Positions 57,804-64,000 of a DNA stretch of 64,000 nt are shown here, piece by piece; positions within the stretch are counted from its first letter, which is position 1; each line of letters opens with the position of its first letter. This DNA comes from RHLJ01 sp040222455 (lineage in GTDB: Bacteria > Bacteroidota > Rhodothermia > Balneolales > Balneolaceae): the NCBI GenBank assembly GCA_040222455.1, contig JAVKDD010000001.1:62001-126000 (forward strand), given 5' to 3'. The notes under the pieces were generated by a model. That model was not told the DNA's origin. It saw nothing but the letters and a program-made list of their open reading frames with translations, and did not search any database. Made by a program: the position numbers and the translations under genes.

Positions 57804-58880
57804 TTACTTTTTTCTACTTTGTTTTTCTTGGATAATACTCTTGTAAAGCTTCCCCATTTTTTTGTCCTTAGCGCGTCTCTCGTGTGTTGTTCTTGAAAAG
57901 TGAGCCTGTTCACGTTTTAGTTTGTGATAGTTGTTAAACAAATCCAAGTTAAGGGTATTGTTTTCTAATGCTTCTAAAACAGCGCAGCCTAACTCTTCGG
58001 TGTGAGTGCAATCGCTAAATTTACATTCAATAGAAAGCGAATCTATTTGGTCAAAAGTCTCCTTTAATCCCTCCGATTCGTTTGCAATGCCAAGTTCTCG
58101 CATTCCAGGTGTATCAATGATAACGCCTCCTTGTGGTAACATTAGCAATTCCCGATGGCTGGTTGTATGCCTTCCTTTGTTGTTACTCTCGCTTACTTTG
58201 TTAACCTCCATTTTCGAAGAATGAAGCAGGTTATTGGAAAGAGATGATTTTCCGACTCCCGATGAGCCAAGAATACAGTACGTAGTTCCAGATTCTAGAT
58301 GAGAAGTAAGTTCATCATAGCCAGACTCAGTTTCATTGCTTATTGCCAAAACGGTAATCTTAGGTTGTCGTAGTTGTATAGATTGAATTAGTTTTTCAAG
58401 TTCAGTTCTTGAGATTAAATCGATTTTACTAAGTAATACGATGGCTTCAATCGAGGAAGCATTGCAAATGGCCAGGTATCGTTCCAGTCGGTTTAGATTA
58501 AAGTCATGTCCCACTGCTTGCATAATAAAAGCTACATCTACATTGGAGGCTATCGGTTGTTTTTGCCCAGATTTCCCAACCTCTTGACGCTCTAATAATG
58601 AAAATCTAGGTAGAACCCCAACAATAATTGCAGTTTCATCATCATAAACAGAGAGTTTTACCCAGTCTCCAACTGTAGGAAAGTCAGATCTCGATTCAGC
58701 AGAAAATCTCAGATTGCCAGTTATTTCGGCATTAAAAGCACCTTCAATAGTTTGAACTATATAACGCTCTTTGTGTTCAACTACTACTCTCCCTAATTCA
58801 AATCCATCTAAGGACTCATTCTTAAGAGTAGTTTCTGTAATACTGTTAAATCCTAAATCTTCTAAGGTCATTTTACTCAT
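57804..58880 (-). CDS. rsgA: ribosome small subunit-dependent GTPase A
   Basis: A 358-residue circularly permuted GTPase that helps mature the 30S subunit. An OB-fold N-terminal domain (FELGRVVVEHKERYIVQTIE; PTVGDWVKLSVYDDETAIIV) is followed by the permuted G motifs: G4 LLSKIDL, G1 ILGSSGVGKSSLSNNLL, G3 GVIIDTPGMRELG. The C-terminal zinc knuckle has the Cys-x(n)-Cys-x-His-x(n)-Cys pattern in IECKFSDCTHTEELGCAVLE. The C-terminal helix is Lys/Arg-rich, as usual. The start ATG at 58880 gives a slightly long N-terminus. It is divergent from typA across a 125-base promoter interval. Confidence 0.95.
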   Translation of the reverse strand: MSKMTLEDLGFNSITETTLKNESLDGFELGRVVVEHKERYIVQTIEGAFNAEITGNLRFSAESRSDFPTVGDWVKLSVYDDETAIIVGVLPRFSLLERQEVGKSGQKQPIASNVDVAFIMQAVGHDFNLNRLERYLAICNASSIEAIVLLSKIDLISRTELEKLIQSIQLRQPKITVLAISNETESGYDELTSHLESGTTYCILGSSGVGKSSLSNNLLHSSKMEVNKVSESNNKGRHTTSHRELLMLPQGGVIIDTPGMRELGIANESEGLKETFDQIDSLSIECKFSDCTHTEELGCAVLEALENNTLNLDLFNNYHKLKREQAHFSRTTHERRAKDKKMGKLYKSIIQEKQSRKK

Positions 58881-59005
58881 TTTGTTAAACCAAGATAATT
58901 AATACTTAAAAATAAAGGCCTCAAAAGATTTAAGCATTTCATAATCATACTTTGTTTGAAATAGCTGTATATTTAAGGCTTCGAATTTTTCATTCATAAC
59001 AAATA

Positions 59006-60826
59006 ATGTCACAAGAATTAAGAAATATAGCCATCATCGCCCACGTAGATCATGGTAAAACTACGTTAGTAGATCAAATCCTAAAACAAAGTGGGACGTT
59101 TAGAGAGAACCAAGAAGTAGAGGAAAGAGTAATGGATTCTGGTGATCTCGAGAAAGAGCGCGGAATTACAATTAGCTCAAAAAATACAGCGGTAGACTGG
59201 AAGGGAACTAAGATTAACATTGTCGATACTCCTGGTCACGCCGATTTTGGGGGAGAAGTAGAACGAATTTTGAAAATGGTGAATGGGGTTATTCTTTTGG
59301 TAGATGCTGCTGAAGGACCACTTCCTCAAACCAAATTCGTACTTCGTAAATCACTTAGTTTGGGCTATAAGCCAATAGTATTGATTAATAAAATTGATCG
59401 TGGAGACGCTCGCCCCGATGCTGTTCTTGATGAAGTATTCGATCTATTTGTAATGCTTGATGCTAGTAACGAACAACTAGACTTTCCGGTATTATATGCT
59501 GCTGCTCGAGATGGATATGCAAAAGAAGACCTAGAAGGAGAGAATGTAGATTTATCTCCGTTGATGGATAAAATTGTTGAACATGTTCCAGCACCATCAC
59601 AACCGGTTGATGAAGATTTTAAAATGTTGGTGAGTAGTATCGACTGGAACGACTATGTAGGTCGTATTGCAGTTGGGCGCATTGAGCAAGGAACCATTAA
59701 ACTTAACCAGGAAGTGGCGTTGGTAAGTGGAAAAGGTGGGATTAAGATGAAGGGACGTGCAACTAAATTATTTACCTTTAAAGGGCTTCAAAGAGAACCC
59801 GTTGAAGAAGCTTATGCAGGTGATATTGTCGCATTAGCGGGTTACGATTCTGTGAACATCGGAGATACACTAACGGTTGCTTCCGATCCAACTCCGCTTG
59901 AGTATGTTGATTTAGACAAACCTACCATTGCAATGTATTTCAGAGTTAATAACTCTCCTTTTGCCGGGCTGGAAGGTAAGTTTGTAACCTCAAATCAAAT
60001 TAAAGATCGGTTAGAAAGAGAAGTTAGAACAAATGTTGCAATGCAGGTAAAAGCGACTGATAGCCCAGATGTATTTAAAGTTTCTGGGCGTGGCGAACTC
60101 CAAATGGCAATTTTGATTGAAACAATGAGACGTGAAGGGTTTGAGTTTTCTGTATCAAGACCTGAGGTTTTATTTCAAGAGGTTGATGGGGATGTTCATG
60201 AGCCTTTTGAAGAAGTAATTGTTGATGTACTTACTGATTACAGTAATAAAGTGATTGATAATCTTCAAAAGAGAAAAGGGATCATGCAAGGCATGAGCCA
60301 AGAAGGAGAAAATAACAGAATTGAATTTCGTGTTCCTTCTCGTGGTTTAATTGGTTTTAGAGGTGAGATGTTGACTGAAACCCGTGGAACCGGAATTATG
60401 CACCAACAGTTTGATGGTTATGAAGCATATGCAGGTGAAATCCCAGGAAGAACCCGCGGCGCACTTATTGCATTGGAAAAAGGTGATGTTACTGGCTATG
60501 CTTTAGAAGGTGTTCAGGATAGAGGAACATTTTTTGTTGAACCAGGCGATTCTGTTTATATGGGAATGGTTGTAGGAAATAACAACCGTAGTGATGATAT
60601 GGTTGTAAATGTGGCAAAGAAAAAAGCTCTAACCAACCATCGTGCTTCAATTACTGCTGATGCAATCAAAATTTCTCAAGCAAAAAAAATGAGCTTGGAA
60701 GAATGTATTGAGTTTATTGCCAACGACGAACTTCTTGAAGTGACTCCACAAAGTCTAAGAATCCGTAAGAAATTCCTAGAACATAACGAGCGTAAGCGCG
60801 AAGAGAAGAAGAAAGCTACGGTATAA
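59006..60826 (+). CDS. typA: translational GTPase TypA/BipA
   Basis: A 606-residue ribosome-binding GTPase of the EF-G-like superfamily that affects ribosome assembly and stress or cold growth. Motifs: G1 AHVDHGKTTLVDQ, the switch I region VMDSGDLEKERGITISSK, G3 DTPGHADFGGEVERI, G4 LINKIDRGDARPD. The remaining domains show PFAGLEGKFVTSNQIKDRL, VSGRGELQMAILIETMRREG, VPSRGLIGFRGEMLTETRGT and a C-terminal domain ending in a basic tail. Length is typical of the family (about 605). A strong terminator follows at 60851-60887, so it is probably transcribed alone. Confidence 0.97.
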   Translation: MSQELRNIAIIAHVDHGKTTLVDQILKQSGTFRENQEVEERVMDSGDLEKERGITISSKNTAVDWKGTKINIVDTPGHADFGGEVERILKMVNGVILLVDAAEGPLPQTKFVLRKSLSLGYKPIVLINKIDRGDARPDAVLDEVFDLFVMLDASNEQLDFPVLYAAARDGYAKEDLEGENVDLSPLMDKIVEHVPAPSQPVDEDFKMLVSSIDWNDYVGRIAVGRIEQGTIKLNQEVALVSGKGGIKMKGRATKLFTFKGLQREPVEEAYAGDIVALAGYDSVNIGDTLTVASDPTPLEYVDLDKPTIAMYFRVNNSPFAGLEGKFVTSNQIKDRLEREVRTNVAMQVKATDSPDVFKVSGRGELQMAILIETMRREGFEFSVSRPEVLFQEVDGDVHEPFEEVIVDVLTDYSNKVIDNLQKRKGIMQGMSQEGENNRIEFRVPSRGLIGFRGEMLTETRGTGIMHQQFDGYEAYAGEIPGRTRGALIALEKGDVTGYALEGVQDRGTFFVEPGDSVYMGMVVGNNNRSDDMVVNVAKKKALTNHRASITADAIKISQAKKMSLEECIEFIANDELLEVTPQSLRIRKKFLEHNERKREEKKKATV

Positions 60827-60850
60827 TTTTTTTTCTATGCTTAAGAAATA

Positions 60851-60887
60851 AGCTCTGATATCAAATAGATGTCAGGGCTTTATTTTT
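60851..60887 (+). terminator. rho-independent terminator of typA
   Basis: AGCTCTGATATC (60851-60862) pairs with GATGTCAGGGCT (60868-60879), including G-T pairs, around a five-base loop. TTATTTTT follows. It lies 24 bases after the typA stop. Confidence 0.85.
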
Positions 60888-60905
60888 GACTTGATGTTTT
60901 CGATC

Positions 60906-63716
60906 CTAAAATGATACCTGAACAAAAAACTCAAAGTTTGAAGATGGATTTCCTGAAAATGCATCAGGTAAAAAGCTTTGTCGAATAGTAAAGCTCATTG
61001 GGAGCACATTTAACATAATGTTGTCAAAAGTGAGCTCTGCACCATAGGATTCTTGTGTAATTGAATTTGTTGCAAAACTTATATTGGATTCGGCAACATC
61101 ATAAAAAATATTAGCACGAATACGTTTAAAATAAGCGAAGTTAAAGAACCCCCAATCTGGGTAAAATAATGGAAGCCTATAGTTGAAAGAAAATCGGGAG
61201 ATTTCTTCATTAGAAAAATAATTATATCCTCTGGCATAGTTAAAAAAATCAGCGAATTGATATTCGTTCGTTAATAATTCTTTTTGATATTCACCTTCAA
61301 TAAGTACCCCGTGGTTCACGAATAAACCAGGAAAATAAAGCCCCCCTAGAATATTAATCCTTTCGCCTTCAACTTTATTTAATGAGGTAGCATATTTTGC
61401 GAATAGGTATTGGCCAAACCGTGATTGAATGTTTTGATTAGCACGACGGTGAAGATTGAAAATCCTAACTTCAGGTTCCCAGGAAAGTGGATTCTCCAGA
61501 TTCGCAGCATTTGTGTAATACTGCACAAAATCAGATTCTATTGTAAGTCCTGTAGTATAATTCCCATTTTGCCAGGTTAGTGGAATTGCAAACCCTGCTG
61601 TAAAGCTACGTTGTGTAAACTCATTTAATAGAAAGCTAGTTTGAGAAATCAGTGGATCATAAAAAATGAAACTTCGCTCTGTAATGGTAGTCCCTAAACT
61701 TAACACAGCGAAATATTTTGAATACGCTAAAGTTCCTGACAAACTAAAAGTACCTTCATTATGATTGATTCCACCAAAGATGTTCCCAGATAAATCATTC
61801 AATATATTACTAAAACCAAGGCTAAGTCCGGTAATGCTGGTGCCGCTTTGTATTCCCCAGGTATGAAACTTAGTTCCATTAAGAATTCCCTTGTAGCCTT
61901 TAACCTCGAACTCTTCCATTGGGATATGGTCGAGTATGTTACCTTCATTCTCACTTAATGTAAGATTAAACTGTTCCATGTTTACAGGCTCTTGAATTGA
62001 AATCAAGGTATCAATAGCGCTGGAAAGCTGTAAAGAACTCAGAGTATATCCTTTTTCGGTAAACTCACTCATTACTAAGTTTTTACCATTGGGTGAAATT
62101 TCAGGTTGATAAGCCCCAATTTTTGAGGATGTGAGTTGGAAAATTTTCCGGTCTCCTTTTAAACTCACCCAAAAAATATTATCAATCCCAGTATATGAGG
62201 CAGAAAAGAAAACAGCATCTTCACCCATAGAAAAATTACCGATTGCATGATGAGTCCAATCGATTAGTTGAATTCGTTCATTAGTACTAAGGTTCATTTT
62301 AAAAAGAGCTAGTTCGCTATCTCGTTTTGCTAAAAAAATGATGGAGGTACCATCTTTTGACCATTGGGGATAGGAAACGAAGTCATTTTCTGGGTTTGGA
62401 AGTTTGCTAAGAATTTCACCAGATTCAGAATTTAGGATTATAATTCTATGGTTCAACATCTCATCAGATTCTATTGCAACAATTTTAGTACCATCGTTCG
62501 AGAAATGTGGTGAGAATAGTTTCGATCTATGAACGACGACCTTCTTTTGCAGGGTATTTAAGTCGAATGTAACCAAGCGGCTATAATTTCGGTTTGACCA
62601 ACGAGGGTCTTTTTCAAATTCTGTCCATGCTAATTTTCCATTATTCTCAGAAAGAAAAGTATCTGTCGACGAACCAACAGTGGTGAGGCGTTTATTTTTT
62701 CCATTTTTTAATTGGTAGATGGAAGCAGTTCTTTGATAGCTAGAAGAAACATAGACTAAACTCTCATCATCTAAAAAATGTGCATACTGATTATGTGTAA
62801 CTATCTTAGAATTCTTTGGAGTGAGAATAGTATGAGAAGTTAGATCAAGGCCATCAATTTCAGTTGTCCAACGTGTTTTAAGCTCATGGTAGGATTTACG
62901 ATACATTTCAGGCGCCCTCATTCCTGTATGTTTGTTCATAGCACTTGAAAACGGGTAAAACCCATATCTATATGCACCTGCATCAGCTAGAACATTCTTC
63001 CAAACGGTTGTCCCAAAATGGTTTCTCCCGTAATTCATAATAGCGTAACCAAGAGGGTAGTGAGAAGGTACTAAGTCTTTGTAAGACCCATTTCGGGCTT
63101 TCATATAGGAATAGTCAATATCTTTCAGAAGAAGTGATCGCTGTTCTTTAAAGAATTCAGGTGTTCGACCTCTTCCTGCAGAGCTAAGTACCGTTTCCGA
63201 AACAACAGCATCTCCTTCAAAATACCAATTTGGGATACTTAGATTCATCGCTACAGTCCAGCCAGGTTGTCCAGAAATAAAATGAAATAACTTAGTTATT
63301 CCTCTATTGGCATTGGAATACTGTAAAGCATGTTGATATTCATGAATAGCTAAGCCATCAAGAAAATTTATTGATCCAAGCGCATGATTATTCTGAAACG
63401 GAGTTGCAAAAAATTCACTTCGATAAGGGTTGAGTGCTACAAATCCATTACTAATTACCTGATTAGTTTGAAGTACTAAATCAATTTTTTTTGTTTTTGA
63501 GCCTACCGTTTCAAGGTGTTCTTTTTTTATGTAATTGATGAGACGAGTAATACGTTTTGCTTCTGTACTTTGACCTTCAGGAAAAATTACTCGTACATTT
63601 TCTGTATCAATTTGTAGCCATCTCACAGAGGGTGGATGCCCTCCAAAATTCTGAGCGAAGATTACATTTTGGGATACAAATACCATAATCCCAGTAAAAA
63701 TAATTTTTAAGATCAT
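60906..63716 (-). CDS. outer-membrane protein: gluzincin-type metallopeptidase domain, TolB-like propeller and C-terminal beta-barrel
   Basis: 936 residues. A signal peptide (ILKIIFTGIMVFVSQNVIFA) precedes a zinc-peptidase-like domain. It has His125-Glu126-x-x-His129 (LAIHEYQHALQ), and Glu167 in IPNWYFEGDAVVSE as the likely third ligand, the peptidase MA-type gluzincin pattern. Residues 300-580 contain TolB/WD40-like repeats (KIVAIESDEMLNHRIIILNS; VSYPQWSKDGTSIIFLAKRD; GAYQPEISPNGKNLVMSEF). The C-terminal third is rich in alternating strands and ends with Phe (EFFVQVSF), as outer-membrane barrels do. I infer an outer-membrane-anchored processing enzyme or transporter; no substrate is known. 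The gene is followed by the typA terminator, converging from the other strand. Confidence 0.8.
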   Translation of the reverse strand: MILKIIFTGIMVFVSQNVIFAQNFGGHPPSVRWLQIDTENVRVIFPEGQSTEAKRITRLINYIKKEHLETVGSKTKKIDLVLQTNQVISNGFVALNPYRSEFFATPFQNNHALGSINFLDGLAIHEYQHALQYSNANRGITKLFHFISGQPGWTVAMNLSIPNWYFEGDAVVSETVLSSAGRGRTPEFFKEQRSLLLKDIDYSYMKARNGSYKDLVPSHYPLGYAIMNYGRNHFGTTVWKNVLADAGAYRYGFYPFSSAMNKHTGMRAPEMYRKSYHELKTRWTTEIDGLDLTSHTILTPKNSKIVTHNQYAHFLDDESLVYVSSSYQRTASIYQLKNGKNKRLTTVGSSTDTFLSENNGKLAWTEFEKDPRWSNRNYSRLVTFDLNTLQKKVVVHRSKLFSPHFSNDGTKIVAIESDEMLNHRIIILNSESGEILSKLPNPENDFVSYPQWSKDGTSIIFLAKRDSELALFKMNLSTNERIQLIDWTHHAIGNFSMGEDAVFFSASYTGIDNIFWVSLKGDRKIFQLTSSKIGAYQPEISPNGKNLVMSEFTEKGYTLSSLQLSSAIDTLISIQEPVNMEQFNLTLSENEGNILDHIPMEEFEVKGYKGILNGTKFHTWGIQSGTSITGLSLGFSNILNDLSGNIFGGINHNEGTFSLSGTLAYSKYFAVLSLGTTITERSFIFYDPLISQTSFLLNEFTQRSFTAGFAIPLTWQNGNYTTGLTIESDFVQYYTNAANLENPLSWEPEVRIFNLHRRANQNIQSRFGQYLFAKYATSLNKVEGERINILGGLYFPGLFVNHGVLIEGEYQKELLTNEYQFADFFNYARGYNYFSNEEISRFSFNYRLPLFYPDWGFFNFAYFKRIRANIFYDVAESNISFATNSITQESYGAELTFDNIMLNVLPMSFTIRQSFLPDAFSGNPSSNFEFFVQVSF

Positions 63717-63901
63717 AAAAAATTAGCTTACCAATTATCAAGAATAAAAAAGTATAGTAACAAAAATCGGAAAGAGTAGGATGAGAAAGTATTTTAAAAT
63801 TATAAGCTAAGTAGCTATTTACAATTGTTTCAGATTCAAGCAGATTCAATATCTCTATATTTGGGAGTTTTTACGCGGTTAAAGGATATTTTGAGAGTTG
63901 T

Positions 63902-64000
63902 TTATCCCATTCCATAAAAACGAGCCTTTTCTTTAAAATAAGGTTCAAATATTTTTTTTAATGGATAATTTTCAGAGAGATTTAAATCAGCATCTTTTAC
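63902..64000 (-). CDS. 3' end of a minus-strand gene cut by the window edge
   Basis: An open frame enters from the right edge (base 64000) and ends with TAA at 63902-63904, giving 32 residues (KDADLNLSENYPLKKIFEPY ... ARFYGMG). It has no internal stop, but it is short and its identity is unknown. The 185 bases between it and the 936-codon gene are AT-rich and probably hold the promoter of that gene. It may be spurious. Confidence 0.4.
   Translation of the reverse strand, partial: VKDADLNLSENYPLKKIFEPYFKEKARFYGMG

Noticed and set aside
63607..63849. 80-codon minus-strand frame covering the start of the 936-codon gene
   Set aside because: Overlaps the signal peptide of the better gene in another frame; hydrophobic only by chance AT-richness.
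1..64000. CRISPR arrays, transposases, prophage or rRNA
   Set aside because: No regularly spaced direct repeats, no transposase or integrase motif in any long frame, and no rRNA-like stretch was found by reading both strands.

Overview
The window is low-GC, densely packed bacterial chromosome. It looks like a marine or halophilic member of the Balneolota/Rhodothermota side of the Bacteroidota supergroup. This is inference, from: a secreted FG-GAP protein ending in the Asn-Pro-Phe-Asn-Pro type sorting domain typical of these phyla; a PadR plus prefix-domain MacB-like permease pair; a large two-component 'propeller' sensor kinase; and GTCAT-type intergenic repeats common in this supergroup. No phage, transposase, CRISPR array or rRNA was found. 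Almost everything is ordinary chromosomal core plus one surface-glycan locus.

Layout. 1-13 kb: aspS 3' end, a DUF429 protein, Mn-type superoxide dismutase, a bacilliredoxin, a stand-alone receiver protein, an MscS channel, a serine hydrolase with a small unknown partner, an ABC permease with its PadR regulator and operator, a TetR/GNAT pair with an operator, an alpha/beta hydrolase and a VOC protein. 13-28 kb: a DUF559 nuclease-like gene between inverted repeats, an ABC-F ATPase, a CNNM/CBS transporter, aspartate kinase and diaminopimelate decarboxylase (lysine/DAP pathway) around a flavoprotein gene preceded by a perfect 48-bp palindrome, a CPA1 antiporter, a tandem pair of amino-acid permeases fused to PTS EIIA-like and TrkA-C domains, and hisS.

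28.5-43.5 kb: a surface polysaccharide locus. One minus-strand run begins at gatC and continues through YfhO, glycosyltransferases, a UDP-GlcNAc 2-epimerase, a two-domain dehydrogenase, methyltransferases, a predicted alpha/alpha-toroid enzyme and a Wzx-like flippase. Nearly every junction overlaps or is separated by only a few bases. A second wecB-like gene faces it convergently.

43.6-64 kb: ptsH-ptsI with no sugar EII genes in view; a CBM48-birA-tilS-hpt run; the sensor kinase; tRNA-Ser(GCU) with promoter and terminator; the FG-GAP secreted protein; YihY; a YjbQ gene with an apparent frameshift; a lipoprotein; rsgA; typA; a predicted outer-membrane protein joining a zinc-metallopeptidase-like domain, a TolB-like propeller and a beta-barrel; and the 3' end of another gene.

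The best lead for an undescribed system is the pair of permease-EIIA-TrkA-C fusions, one keeping and one lacking the EIIA phospho-histidine, in a genome segment that also encodes EI and HPr but no visible sugar PTS. Secondary leads are a tightly embedded 61-codon gene in the glycan operon, the DUF559 cassette with inverted repeats, and the metallopeptidase-propeller-barrel fusion.
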